A stretch of 64,000 bases of DNA from Aurantiacibacter gangjinensis (GCF_001886695.1 NZ_CP018097.1:1507001-1571000), one strand, 5' to 3'; shown: positions 18,463 to 29,738, counted from the stretch's first letter. Numbers and translations: made by a program. The notes: generated by a model from the sequence alone, not told the origin.

Positions 18463-19125
18463 TTATTCGTCCCGCGGTTCCTCGGGCGCGGTATCGCCGG
18501 AGAGCAGGCGCGACGCCGCCTCGCGCCTTTCGCGCATCCGGTCGAGCTTTGCGTTGAGGCTGGCGAGCACTTGCGGCCGCCGCGCGCGGGCCTCTTCGCG
18601 GATCTGCTCCCGTACCTCCCCGGCGATCTTCTCGTAAAGCGGATGGCCCGGCACGACATGGGCGAGCGCGCCGGTATTGCCATACCGCTCCTTGCGGCGG
18701 TTCTTGAGGAAGAACATCACCAGCGCCTCGTTATGGCGGATCTCGGTGCCGACGACCTTTCCGGCAGAGACGACCATCCGCTCCTCCCCCTGGATCGCGC
18801 GGGCGAGCGCGCCGTCCTCCAGCCGCGAGACGCCTGCATCCACCGCCCGGTCCCACGCCTGTGCAAACCCTTGCGCGCCTGCACGCTTGCGCAGCTTGTA
18901 CAGCGCCTCCAGCGAGGCCCCGATATGCTTCGCCGCCTGCGTGACGATGCCGGTCGCCGCCAGATGCGCGATGAACTTGCGCTGGCGATCGGGCGTGATG
19001 GAGTTGCGGCGCGGCGCGGTGTGGGGGACGGGCTCGAAATCGAGCAGCGGATCGTCGTCGTCGAGCGGCTGCGCGGCGGGCAAGGCGGTGCGAGAGGTGG
19101 CCTGGCGGGCAAGTTTGCGAGTCAT
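18463..19125 (-). CDS. Hypothetical helix-turn-helix protein
   Basis: 220 residues, basic N-terminus (MTRKLARQATSRTALPAAQP), an acidic DDDDPLLDFEP patch, then a helix-turn-helix-like segment (FIAHLAATGIVTQAAKHIGASLEALYKLRKR) and a long charged, probably coiled helix ending EEPRDE. The HTH-plus-helix layout resembles small terminase-like or Mu-C-like DNA-binding proteins, but no other phage gene is present. GC content and codon use match the host, so it may be a resident sphingomonad protein. Function unknown. Confidence 0.6.
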   Translation of the reverse strand: MTRKLARQATSRTALPAAQPLDDDDPLLDFEPVPHTAPRRNSITPDRQRKFIAHLAATGIVTQAAKHIGASLEALYKLRKRAGAQGFAQAWDRAVDAGVSRLEDGALARAIQGEERMVVSAGKVVGTEIRHNEALVMFFLKNRRKERYGNTGALAHVVPGHPLYEKIAGEVREQIREEARARRPQVLASLNAKLDRMRERREAASRLLSGDTAPEEPRDE

Positions 19126-19348
19126 GCCCGGCGGTGGAGCAGGGCGGTGGGGGTGTAGGAAAGGGGAATCTATCTGGCAGAGTACTTTTACTGATGTTCA
19201 AAAAATACTGCATGTCTGCCGACGATTTAGATAAGTGGGATTTTCGACATGTGCGAAAAGTTCATGCGAAGAACCAGTAGAAATCATTTGTAGATTTCAA
19301 TATTCTATGCTGCGTTGAATACGAGTTTCCGTGGGGGTTTGCTAATTT
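19126..19348 (+). other. AT-rich structured leader upstream of the reverse transcriptase, possible non-coding RNA
   Basis: 223 bases with no ORF, AT-rich like the gene that follows. Two hairpins are visible on the + strand: TTTTCG/CGAAAA with a 7-base loop (19241-19259) and GAAATC/GATTTC with a 7-base loop (19280-19298). Some defence-associated reverse transcriptases are encoded beside a structured RNA template or cofactor, so this segment is the natural candidate; that is inference. No promoter is obvious beyond AT-rich -10-like stretches. Confidence 0.4.
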
Positions 19349-21004
19349 ATGACAGATAGCACGAAGCGCTTGAAAGCCCTGCTTTCGCGCGGATTCTTTC
19401 CGAACGAGTTGCCCCCTCCTTTCCATACAAACAGCTTCGCCAGCAGCGCCGTCAAACGACAAGAGGAGTGGCAGAAGAGAAAAGTCCACCAATTCACCTC
19501 CTTCCCGGAGGCATACAGCATTCCTCGTCATTCTGATATCCGGCGGAAACTGTCAGTCGTAAACCCTATCAACCAATATAGGGTCGCCAAATTGATTGCC
19601 GACAATTGGAGCCAAATAAAAGAGAAGATCAACGATTCTCAAATATCTGAATTTGATCCAGTGATAAGGACGAAAAAAGATCTAAGGCCCGTCAGACCAG
19701 TCAACTTTGATAGAGTAGGCCGTGAAAAAATCCGAATAATGGCCATGTATGGGAGGTATATTAAAACCGACGTTGTTCGCTTTTATCCTTCAATCTACAC
19801 CCACGCCGTGCCATGGGCTTTGCTTGGTAAAGCATATTGTAAAGACAACAAGGATTCGCAAGAGTTCAAAACGTCTTATGCAAACCTTTTAGACAAAGCG
19901 GTGCGAGACGGGCAGGATCGTCAGACGATCGGTATACCAATCGGTCCTGACACGTCACGAATATTAGCTGAGACAATCATGGTCGGCGTCGAGGCGGCTG
20001 TTAAGTCGATCATCAGCGATCTAGCGGATAGAGGCATCCGATATGTCGATGATCTGATTATCGGAATCTCCAGAGATGAAACTCCGACAAACGTTCTGTC
20101 AGCGCTTTCATCCGCTCTCTATGAGTTCGAGCTAGAGCTCAATGCTGAAAAAACGCAAACCGTGGGCATGGGGTATGATCATGGCCATGAATGGATACAT
20201 GATATTCGGACTTTTGAGATTGGGCAAAACAATGCCTCAGTGAGAGACGATTTAGACTCCTTTTTTGAATCTTCCCTTCAAAAAGCCTACGACAACCGGA
20301 AGTCAAATGTTGCGCTCTACGCTGCGAAGAAGGCCTCCACTTTCAATCTGACCGATGCCGGAGAACTTCATAGAATTTATTGGATGATGTACATAGCGCG
20401 GCGTCACGCAGGGGCGCTTGCGTTCGTGGCTCAATTCCTCGTCTCTCGTAAAGAAGGGAAAAACTTTCCATCCAGCGACGTGAGAAATTTCATTCTCGAG
20501 CAAATCAAAGTCGCTGCAACATACAACCACACCCACGAGTTAGCTTGGCTTTTGTTCGCTGCTAGAGAACTTGAGATGGTGGTTCCGGCAGACACGTTGG
20601 ATAGAGTTGTGAAACTCAGGAGTTCCGTAGTTGCGCTGATTATATATGATTTGTGGCATTTAGGCCGAATAAAAGGAGCAGTCGATTTCTCCTTCTGGAG
20701 AGAATTTGCTAACGCATCCGGCCTCAAATCAGAGATGTGGCTTCTATCATATGAGGCTGCAATCAAAGGGTGGTGGGACCAGCAACTGCCTACCGACTAT
20801 GTTTCTGATCATCCGTTTTTCGGAGGGTTGTTTACTGATAAGGTGGAGTTCTACGACAAGGCAGCGAAAATTCGTCTCAGCACTGGCAAAAACGGAATAT
20901 CTGCGGAAGGTGACTCTTCAGTCGAAGGCGAGGCTTTGATCACAAGACTGCGAGATGAGGTGAGTTTTAGGGTCCTGCCGGGGTTTGCAGATGACTATTC
21001 TTAA
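19349..21004 (+). CDS. Reverse transcriptase (RNA-directed DNA polymerase), defence-associated/unknown-group type
   Basis: 551 residues. RT palm motifs: motif A TDVVRFYPSIY with catalytic Asp141, motif B GIPIGPDTSR starting at Gly195, and motif C YVDD at 232-235, so both metal-binding Asp are intact. The N-terminus (LLSRGFFPNELPPPFHTNSF) and the SRILAE motif B are typical of the chromosomal Abi/DRT/unknown-group RTs, not of group II intron or retron RTs; there is no maturase or HNH domain. The C-terminal 280 residues are helical, resembling the helical-repeat extensions of Abi-type RTs. Markedly AT-rich against its neighbours, so probably transferred. No partner gene is adjacent. DRT subtype cannot be assigned by eye. 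Confidence 0.85.
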   Translation: MTDSTKRLKALLSRGFFPNELPPPFHTNSFASSAVKRQEEWQKRKVHQFTSFPEAYSIPRHSDIRRKLSVVNPINQYRVAKLIADNWSQIKEKINDSQISEFDPVIRTKKDLRPVRPVNFDRVGREKIRIMAMYGRYIKTDVVRFYPSIYTHAVPWALLGKAYCKDNKDSQEFKTSYANLLDKAVRDGQDRQTIGIPIGPDTSRILAETIMVGVEAAVKSIISDLADRGIRYVDDLIIGISRDETPTNVLSALSSALYEFELELNAEKTQTVGMGYDHGHEWIHDIRTFEIGQNNASVRDDLDSFFESSLQKAYDNRKSNVALYAAKKASTFNLTDAGELHRIYWMMYIARRHAGALAFVAQFLVSRKEGKNFPSSDVRNFILEQIKVAATYNHTHELAWLLFAARELEMVVPADTLDRVVKLRSSVVALIIYDLWHLGRIKGAVDFSFWREFANASGLKSEMWLLSYEAAIKGWWDQQLPTDYVSDHPFFGGLFTDKVEFYDKAAKIRLSTGKNGISAEGDSSVEGEALITRLRDEVSFRVLPGFADDYS

Positions 21005-21009
21005 TTCCC

Positions 21010-21038
21010 TTGACCTCGCCCCCAAACCCCACTAAGTG
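21010..21038 (+). promoter_or_regulatory. Predicted promoter of the str operon
   Basis: TTGACC at 21010-21015, 17-base spacer, TAAGTG at 21033-21038, only 6 bases after the reverse transcriptase stop codon. TTGACC is also the -35 of the rpsM promoter (39506). Sequence prediction only. Confidence 0.55.
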
Positions 21039-21252
21039 CGCCCCCATCCGAGGCCCGCTCCCGTAGCATCAGCCCCGGTCAGATAGAGCTGAACATTGCC
21101 GGTCATGTCCCGGGGCTCCCTTTCAGGCGGGCCCTTTTCTATTGGAGCTTCGGCTCGGGGCGACCGTCAGAGTAACCCGGTGCTTCCCGCGTCCGGGTGG
21201 AGCGTTTCAGGCTCGTGCGATTGGTCGCTTGTCTCTTGTCCGTTGGGTTCAT

Positions 21253-21269
21253 CCTTCGACAGGCTCAGG
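21253..21269. repeat. REP-like element copy 2
   Basis: CCTTCGACAGGCTCAGG, inverse orientation relative to copy 1 at 18362; part of the rpsL leader. Confidence 0.65.
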
Positions 21270-21360
21270 ACGAACGGCTGTTCGGCACGGTCCCGATACA
21301 TTCCATCCGGTCAGCCATGGGCGCCATCATTGGGTGAAGGGCTATTCCCTCCACCGATTG

Positions 21361-21446
21361 CCCTGAGCTTGTCGAAGGGCTGCACTTCTTTTCAGACCCG
21401 TGCGCGGGGTCAAAAGAAAAAGGGCAGCCCTTCGACAGGCTCAGGG
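21361..21446. repeat. REPIN-like long hairpin in the rpsL leader (REP copies 3 and 4, inverted)
   Basis: A 23-base arm at 21361-21383 (CCCTGAGCTTGTCGAAGGG plus CTGC) pairs with 21424-21446 along its full length with a single G-U. The 40-base interior also folds (TTCTTTT with AAAAGAA, then CCCG with CGGG). Two inverted REP units around a short spacer is the REPIN arrangement. It ends 56 bases before the rpsL ATG and has no U-run, so it could affect transcript stability or processing rather than terminate. Confidence 0.75.
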
Positions 21447-21502
21447 TCTTCGGAAAGTCTGGAGGTCAGTCCCAACCCGCAAACACGGTGAAGTGAGAAC
21501 AA

Positions 21503-21874
21503 ATGCCGACTATCAACCAGCTGGTGCGCAAGCCGCGCAAGCCGATCGTGAAGAAGAGCAAGTCTGCCGCCATGCAGTCGAGCCCGCAGAAGCGTGGTGT
21601 ATGTACCCGCGTCTACACGACGACCCCGAAAAAGCCGAACTCGGCCCTGCGCAAGGTTGCGAAGATCCGTCTGACCAACCAGCGCGAGATCATCGCCTAC
21701 ATCCCGGGCGAAGGCCACAACCTGCAGGAACACTCCGTGGTGCTGATCCGCGGCGGCCGTGTGCGCGACCTTCCCGGCGTGCGCTACCACGTGCTGCGCG
21801 GCGTGCTCGACACGCAGGGCGTGAAGGACCGCAGGCAGTCCCGTTCGAAGTACGGCGCCAAGCGGCCCAAGTGA
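21503..21874 (+). CDS. rpsL: 30S ribosomal protein S12
   Basis: 123 residues, full family length, starting [13 protein letters not shown] and with the decoding-site loops [11 protein letters not shown] and the [11 protein letters not shown] segment near the streptomycin-resistance positions. Lysines at the classic K43 (TPKKPNS) and K88 ([11 protein letters not shown] context, R-D-L-P) neighbourhoods look wild type where visible. Binds 16S rRNA at the A-site. First gene of the str operon (rpsL-rpsG-fusA-tuf). Unusually long 5' leader with REP hairpins, and hairpins again between it and rpsG. Confidence 0.98.
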   Translation: MPTINQLVRKPRKPIVKKSKSAAMQSSPQKRGVCTRVYTTTPKKPNSALRKVAKIRLTNQREIIAYIPGEGHNLQEHSVVLIRGGRVRDLPGVRYHVLRGVLDTQGVKDRRQSRSKYGAKRPK

Positions 21875-21893
21875 TCCATCCGGGGGATGGGTC

Positions 21894-21932
21894 ATCCTGA
21901 ATAGCTCGCCACAAGCGAGCGTGGTTCAGGAT
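21894..21932. repeat. REP-like hairpin in the rpsL-rpsG gap
   Basis: ATCCTGAA (21894-21901) pairs with TTCAGGAT (21925-21932), enclosing a second perfect stem GCTCGC/GCGAGC around CACAA. A further 9-base stem, GATCCATCC/GGATGGGTC, lies immediately before it at the rpsL stop. Confidence 0.7.
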
Positions 21933-21997
21933 CCATTTCTCCGCGTGGGCCAGAGTTTGCAGATTATTTGAAAGGGCTGCTCCAAGGTTCTCGATGG

Positions 21998-22018
21998 ACC
22001 CTGAAACGAGTTCAGGGT
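21998..22018. repeat. Second REP-like hairpin in the rpsL-rpsG gap
   Basis: ACCCTGAA/TTCAGGGT with loop ACGAG, the 'CCTGAA-ACGAG-TTCAGG' type of extragenic palindrome frequent in sphingomonads. Ends 34 bases before the rpsG start codon. Confidence 0.7.
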
Positions 22019-22052
22019 GACGGGAAGGAGAAGTCCGACAGGAGACACTGAA

Positions 22053-22523
22053 ATGAGTCGTCGTCGTCGTCCCGAGAAGCGGGTGATCCTGCCCGATCCC
22101 AAGTTTGGTGATCAGGTGCTTTCGAAGTTCATGAACAACCTGATGCTCGACGGTAAGAAGGCCGTTGCAGAAGGCATCGTTTACAGCGCGCTGGAAACGG
22201 TGGAAGCCAAGGCCAAGGCCAATCCGGTCGAGCTGTTCCACGCAGCGCTCGACAATGTGAAGCCGCAGGTCGAAGTGCGTTCGCGCCGTGTGGGTGGTGC
22301 CACCTACCAGGTGCCGGTCGAGGTTCGCCCCGAGCGTGCGCAGGCTCTCGCCATCCGCTGGCTGATCGGTGCCGCGCGCGGCCGTGCGGAAACCACCATG
22401 AGCGCGCGTCTCTCGGCAGAGCTGATGGATGCTGCCAACAACCGTGGCAACGCCGTCAAGAAGCGCGAAGACACGCACCGCATGGCGGATGCGAACCGTG
22501 CTTTCAGCCATTACCGCTGGTAA
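22053..22523 (+). CDS. rpsG: 30S ribosomal protein S7
   Basis: 156 residues from ATG 22053 ([10 protein letters not shown]), the family length; a longer in-frame ATG at 22017 lies inside the REP region and is unlikely. Typical segments are [45 protein letters not shown] and the C-terminal [13 protein letters not shown]. Nucleates the 30S head by binding 16S rRNA and, in Escherichia coli, represses the str operon by binding the rpsL-rpsG interval. In this genome that interval (178 bases) is filled by REP-like hairpins. RBS GGAGAC 9 bases upstream. Confidence 0.98.
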   Translation: MSRRRRPEKRVILPDPKFGDQVLSKFMNNLMLDGKKAVAEGIVYSALETVEAKAKANPVELFHAALDNVKPQVEVRSRRVGGATYQVPVEVRPERAQALAIRWLIGAARGRAETTMSARLSAELMDAANNRGNAVKKREDTHRMADANRAFSHYRW

Positions 22524-22565
22524 GATCGATGGGGCGGTGGGAGATGTTTCGCCGCGGCTTCCGGT

Positions 22566-22599
22566 CGGGCTGGCGTGGTGCCAGCCCGCAGGAGCGGGC
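22566..22599 (+). promoter_or_regulatory. Mutually exclusive hairpins between rpsG and fusA
   Basis: Stem 1, CGGGCTGGC/GCCAGCCCG (22566-22588, loop GTGGT), overlaps stem 2, GCCCGC/GCGGGC (22584-22599, loop AGGA); only one can form at a time. The 206-base interval has no U-run terminator. Possible regulatory switch; function unknown. Confidence 0.4.
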
Positions 22600-22729
22600 G
22601 AAAACGGCTTCCGCCGGGATTTGGATCGGCGGCGCGATCGCTGTCGTCGCCCTGGTCTTCATCTCGTCACAATAGTCACTACATGGGGCGCGATTACACT
22701 CGCCCCGCAAGACCCTTAAGGAATTAGAT

Positions 22730-24865
<2,136 letters not shown>

Positions 24866-24959
24866 GGCGAGCGATACAGCTAGGGGCGGCGCCTGATTCA
24901 ACGGGTGCCGCTTCCATCCCCGTGAAAATCAATTCAGACTAACAGAGGTTATTGAGAAA

Positions 24960-26135
<1,176 letters not shown>

Positions 26136-26182
26136 CCCCCAAAGGGTTCCGTGGTCGCCACACGGCGTTTACGGATAAAAGT

Positions 26183-26218
26183 GGCCCGGCTCTCATCGTG
26201 AGAGTCGGGCCCTTTTTA
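26183..26218 (+). terminator. Rho-independent terminator of the str operon
   Basis: GGCCCGGCTCTC pairs with GAGAGTCGGGCC (one G-U), extended by an A-T pair, loop of 3 bases, then CTTTTT. Located 48 bases past the tuf stop codon. Confidence 0.9.
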
Positions 26219-26293
26219 TGAGAGCTGCATTCCGCGGATCACGCTTCGTCGCGGGCAGGGAACGCAGCATTCGGAAATGGCGCAATTCGGGGG

Positions 26294-26322
26294 TTGCCAG
26301 ATAGGCCTGTCACCCGTATACG
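26294..26322 (+). promoter_or_regulatory. Predicted promoter of the S10 operon
   Basis: TTGCCA at 26294-26299, 17-base spacer, TATACG at 26317-26322. It lies between the str terminator and the rpsJ attenuator and predicts a leader of about 145 bases. By-eye prediction. Confidence 0.5.
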
Positions 26323-26372
26323 CGCGCCGAACCGAACGGGATTCGTCTCGCTCGACATCGAATTTTAGAGAA

Positions 26373-26425
26373 GGCCGCCCGTTCCGGGTTACCGGGCAAA
26401 AGCGGGGCGGGCCTTTTTGTTTTTT
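26373..26425 (+). terminator. Attenuator-like terminator in the S10 operon leader
   Basis: GGCCGCCC (26373-26380) pairs with GGGC-G-GGCC (26405-26413, one bulged G), enclosing an inner CCGG/CCGG stem. It is followed by CTTTTTGTTTTTT, a long U-run ending 48 bases before the rpsJ ATG. An alternative 5-base pairing, GCCCG (26377-26381) with CGGGC (26393-26397), would break the terminator stem. The position fits conditional termination of the ribosomal operon rather than end-of-gene termination. Confidence 0.7.
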
Positions 26426-26473
26426 GGCGTGTTGGAAACGGCGCGCTTGGCTCTTTCGCATCGGTAGTGGAAC

Positions 26474-26785
26474 ATGGACGCACAGAATATTCGTATTCGC
26501 CTGAAGGCTTTTGATCACCGCGTGCTCGATCAGGCAACGGGTGAAATCGCAGACACGGCTCGCCGTACCGGCGCGCTTATTCGTGGTCCCATTCCGCTTC
26601 CGACGCGCATCGAGAAGTTCACGGTGAACCGCGGACCGCACATCGACAAGAAGTCGCGTGAGCAGTTCGAGGTTCGCACCTATAAGCGCCTGCTGGACAT
26701 CGTTCAGCCCAATGCGCAGACGGTCGACGCTCTGATGAAGCTGGACCTTGCTGCTGGCGTGAACGTCGAGATCAAGCTCGCTTAA
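26474..26785 (+). CDS. rpsJ: 30S ribosomal protein S10
   Basis: 103 residues, normal length: [49 protein letters not shown] in segments, ending VNVEIKLA. 30S head protein and, as NusE, partner of NusB in antitermination. First gene of the S10 operon. Its stop codon sits in the centre of a perfect palindrome (26774-26793), and a non-coding gap of 299 bases separates it from rplC, larger than usual for this operon. Confidence 0.98.
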   Translation: MDAQNIRIRLKAFDHRVLDQATGEIADTARRTGALIRGPIPLPTRIEKFTVNRGPHIDKKSREQFEVRTYKRLLDIVQPNAQTVDALMKLDLAAGVNVEIKLA

Positions 26786-26793
26786 GCGAGCTT
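26774..26793. repeat. Palindrome spanning the rpsJ stop codon
   Basis: AAGCTCGC-TTAA-GCGAGCTT is a perfect 20-base inverted repeat; the TAA stop lies in its loop. No U-run. May protect the rpsJ 3' end or slow ribosomes at termination (inference). Confidence 0.55.
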
Positions 26794-27084
26794 GCTGTTA
26801 GCCCCGGACTTGATCCGGGGTGGTCGAGAGAACTTTCGACCGGTCCTTCTGGTAGGACGGTAAACGACCAGAGAATTACGGGGCTCCATATGGCCCCGCC
26901 GGATCGCAAGATACGGCAAGACATAGGGATACCGCCGGAGCTTCTCCGGGCCGCGTCCCCCGTCTCGCTCAAACGGCCAAGTGGCTGCGCGAGCAATCAG
27001 CCCGGACGGGGCGACGTTTCGAAATCGACGGGCTGGCAAGCATCTGGGGATGGTCCCCTTGTGCCTCTGTAAGGAGTTTAGGTC
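26786..27084. other. Long rpsJ-rplC intergenic region with REP-like palindrome
   Basis: 299 bases, no ORF supported. Contains CCCCGGA-CTTGA-TCCGGGG at 26802-26820, a palindrome of the kind dispersed in alphaproteobacteria, and a GGGGC/GCCCC stem near 26880. A good RBS (AAGGAG, 27071-27076) precedes rplC. I see no clear promoter. Confidence 0.55.
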
Positions 27085-27945
27085 ATGCGCAGTGGCGTGA
27101 TCGCGAAGAAAGTCGGGATGACCCGCCTGTTTCAGGAGGATGGACGTCACGTTCCCGTGACCGTCCTTTCGCTGGAAGGGTGCCAGGTCACCGGAAACCG
27201 TACAGCCGATCGCGACGGCTATTTCTCGGTCCAGCTCGGTGCTGGCGAAGCCAAGCAGAAGAACGTTGCCAAGCCGCAGCGTGAAGCTTTTGCAAAGGCT
27301 GAAGTCGGCCTGAAGAAGAAGGTCGCGGAATTCCGCGTCGATGGCGAAGATGGCCTGCTGCCCGTTGGCGCAACCATCACGGCCGACCACTTCATCGCCG
27401 GCCAGAAGGTCGACATCACGGGTCACACCGTGGGTAAAGGCTTCGCAGGCGCCATGAAGCGCTGGGGCTTCGGCGGTCTTCGCGCGACGCACGGCGTTTC
27501 CATCTCGCACCGTTCGCATGGTTCGACGGGTAACCGCCAGGATCCGGGCAAGGTCTTCAAGAACAAGAAGATGGCCGGCCACATGGGTGATCGCCAGCGC
27601 ACGCAGCAGAACCTCGAAGTGGTTCGCACCGATGCGGAGCGCGGCCTGATCTTCGTGCGCGGCAGTGTGCCGGGTGCCAAGAATGGCTGGCTGCTGGTGA
27701 AGGATGCGGTCAAGGTTCCGCTTCCCGAAGGCGTGCCGTTCCCCGGCGCCATGCGTCGCAACGCCGATGAAACCGCAACCGAAGATGCCACCCCCGGCAT
27801 GATCGAAGCGGATGCAGCTGTCGAAACGAACCCCGAAGTCGACGTCGCTACGCAGGAAAAGCTTGCGCAGCAGCAGGACGCCGGTGCTGGCACGGAAAGC
27901 GGTACGCCGCCTGCCGAAGCCAATGACAAGAACAAGGAAGGCTGA
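27085..27945 (+). CDS. rplC: 50S ribosomal protein L3 with C-terminal extension
   Basis: 286 residues against the usual 205-215. The core is standard: [59 protein letters not shown] and the [22 protein letters not shown] segment; it includes the loop near the peptidyl transferase centre. From about residue 225 a low-complexity tail rich in Ala, Glu, Thr and Gln follows ([17 protein letters not shown]..., ending NDKNKEG), probably disordered. S17 and S5 in the same cluster are also extended. AAGGAG ribosome-binding site. Confidence 0.97.
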   Translation: MRSGVIAKKVGMTRLFQEDGRHVPVTVLSLEGCQVTGNRTADRDGYFSVQLGAGEAKQKNVAKPQREAFAKAEVGLKKKVAEFRVDGEDGLLPVGATITADHFIAGQKVDITGHTVGKGFAGAMKRWGFGGLRATHGVSISHRSHGSTGNRQDPGKVFKNKKMAGHMGDRQRTQQNLEVVRTDAERGLIFVRGSVPGAKNGWLLVKDAVKVPLPEGVPFPGAMRRNADETATEDATPGMIEADAAVETNPEVDVATQEKLAQQQDAGAGTESGTPPAEANDKNKEG

Positions 27946-27949
27946 AGCC

Positions 27950-28585
27950 ATGAAGGTGAAGGTCCAGAAAATCGACGGCACGAAGGTGTCTGGGGCCGCG
28001 GGCGACGTCACGCTGGATGACGCTGTCTTCGGTGTCGAGCCGCGCGCAGACATCCTGCACCGCGTGGTCACGTGGCAGCTGGAAAACCGCCGCGCCACCG
28101 CCCGTCCGACGCGCGAACGTTCCGACGTGAACCGCACGGGCAAGAAGTGGGGCCGCCAGAAGGGTTCGGGCAATGCACGCCACGGCGATCGCGGTGCCCC
28201 TATCTTCATCGGCGGCGGTAAGGCCCACGGTGCCCGCAAGCGTGATTTCGAGCAGTCGCTCAACAAGAAAGTGCGCGCTCTCGGCCTGAAGATGGCCCTG
28301 TCGAGCAAGGCGAAAGACGGCCTCGTTGTCGTCGACAGCCTCGAGCTCAAGGATGCCAAGACGAAGGCGCTGAAAGGCCACTTCGACAAGAATGGCTGGA
28401 ACGGCAAGGTGCTGGTGATCGGCGGCGAGAATGTCGACGATGGTTTCGCCAAGGCCGCTCGCAACATTCCGGGTGTGGACGTGCTGCCGGCTGTCGGCGC
28501 CAATGTCTACGACATCCTCAACCACGACACGCTGGTCCTCACCAAGGACGCTGTCGAAAAGCTGGAGGCGCGCTTCAATGGCTAA
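27950..28585 (+). CDS. rplD: 50S ribosomal protein L4
   Basis: 211 residues from ATG 27950, 4 bases after the L3 stop; longer in-frame starts lie inside rplC. Standard L4 features: tunnel loop [28 protein letters not shown] in part, [20 protein letters not shown], and the C-terminal [16 protein letters not shown]. Besides its ribosomal role, L4 is the autoregulator of the S10 operon in Escherichia coli, relevant to the attenuator upstream of rpsJ. Overlaps rplW by 8 bases. Confidence 0.97.
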   Translation: MKVKVQKIDGTKVSGAAGDVTLDDAVFGVEPRADILHRVVTWQLENRRATARPTRERSDVNRTGKKWGRQKGSGNARHGDRGAPIFIGGGKAHGARKRDFEQSLNKKVRALGLKMALSSKAKDGLVVVDSLELKDAKTKALKGHFDKNGWNGKVLVIGGENVDDGFAKAARNIPGVDVLPAVGANVYDILNHDTLVLTKDAVEKLEARFNG

Positions 28586-28892
28586 GAAAGAAGCAGTTGA
28601 TGCACGTCACTACGACGTGATCCTTGCGCCGCACATCACCGAGAAGGCGACGTTGCTCTCCGAGAACAACGCTGTGGTCTTCAAGGTGGCGGGCGACGCA
28701 ACCAAGCCGCAGATCAAGGAAGCGATCGAGGCGCTGTTCGACCGCAAGGTGAAGAGCGTCAACACCATCGTGTCCAAGGGCAAGACGAAGCGCTGGAAGG
28801 GCAAGCCCTACAAGCGCAACGACATCAAGAAGGCGATCGTGACCCTCGCAGAGGGCCAGGATCCGATCGACATCACCGAAGGCGTGGGCTGA
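28578..28892 (+). CDS. rplW: 50S ribosomal protein L23
   Basis: 104 residues from ATG 28578, which overlaps the end of rplD by 8 bases, implying translational coupling. Segments [34 protein letters not shown] and the basic loop [12 protein letters not shown] are typical. Sits at the tunnel exit and is a docking site for trigger factor and SRP. Confidence 0.97.
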   Translation: MAKKEAVDARHYDVILAPHITEKATLLSENNAVVFKVAGDATKPQIKEAIEALFDRKVKSVNTIVSKGKTKRWKGKPYKRNDIKKAIVTLAEGQDPIDITEGVG

Positions 28893-28896
28893 TCCG

Positions 28897-29733
28897 ATGG
28901 CATTGAAAACATACAACCCGACAAGCCCGGCTCGCCGTGGTCTCGTCCTGGTCGACAAGACCGGCCTCCACAAGGGTGGCCCGGTCAAGTCGCTGTCCAA
29001 GGGCATGACCAAGACCGGCGGCCGCAACAATAAGGGCCATGTCACCTCGCGCGGCAAGGGCGGCGGTAACAAGCAGAAGTACCGCTTCATCGACTTCAAG
29101 CGTCGCAAGTGGGACATGGAAGCGACCGTGGAGCGGATCGAATACGATCCCAACCGCACCGCTTTCATCGCGCTGATCAAGTATGAGGACGGCGAGCTGT
29201 CCTACATCATCGCGCCCAACCGTCTCGCACCCGGCGACAAGGTCGTGGCCGGCGAGAAGGTCGACACGAAGCCGGGCAACGCCATGCTTCTGGGTCAGAT
29301 GCCGGTCGGCACCATCTGCCACAATGTGGAGATGAAGCCGGGCAAGGGCGGCCAGATCGCCCGTTCGGCAGGCACCTATGTGCAGCTGGTCGGTCGTGAC
29401 CGCGGCATGGTGATCGTGCGCCTGAACAGCGGCGAACAGCGTTACCTGCGCGCCGATTGCATGGGTACGGTTGGTGCGGTGTCGAACCCCGACAACCAGA
29501 ACCAGAGCCTGGGCAAGGCCGGTCGTCGCCGTCACATGGGCATCAAGCCGCTGACGCGCGGTGTCGCCAAGAACCCGGTCGACCACCCGCACGGTGGTGG
29601 TGAGGGCCGCACCAGCGGTGGCCGTCATCCGGTGACTCCGTGGGGCAAGCCGACCAAGGGCGCCCGCACCCGCAAGAACAAGCAGACGGACAAGATGATC
29701 ATCCGTTCGCGTCACGCGAAGAAGAAGAGGTAA
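28897..29733 (+). CDS. rplB: 50S ribosomal protein L2
   Basis: 278 residues, family length. Conserved [19 protein letters not shown] start, [23 protein letters not shown], and near the end [23 protein letters not shown], which carries the histidine important for peptidyl transferase function, finishing with the basic SRHAKKKR. Starts 4 bases after rplW. Structural role in 23S rRNA domains and subunit association. Confidence 0.98.
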   Translation: MALKTYNPTSPARRGLVLVDKTGLHKGGPVKSLSKGMTKTGGRNNKGHVTSRGKGGGNKQKYRFIDFKRRKWDMEATVERIEYDPNRTAFIALIKYEDGELSYIIAPNRLAPGDKVVAGEKVDTKPGNAMLLGQMPVGTICHNVEMKPGKGGQIARSAGTYVQLVGRDRGMVIVRLNSGEQRYLRADCMGTVGAVSNPDNQNQSLGKAGRRRHMGIKPLTRGVAKNPVDHPHGGGEGRTSGGRHPVTPWGKPTKGARTRKNKQTDKMIIRSRHAKKKR

Positions 29734-29738
29734 GGCAC

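Larger units (their letters stand above)
21005..21502. other. Long leader region of the str operon
   Basis: 498 bases between the RT stop and rpsL. They hold a good promoter (21010-21038), a REP-like element at 21253-21269 and the 86-base REPIN-like hairpin at 21361-21446. No ORF is credible. If the promoter at its left end is the one used, rpsL has a leader of about 460 bases, unusually long. Confidence 0.6.

Noticed and set aside
18463-19125. Phage terminase small subunit for the HTH protein
   Set aside because: A terminase-like helix-turn-helix is visible, but there is no large subunit, portal or integrase nearby and the base composition matches the host.
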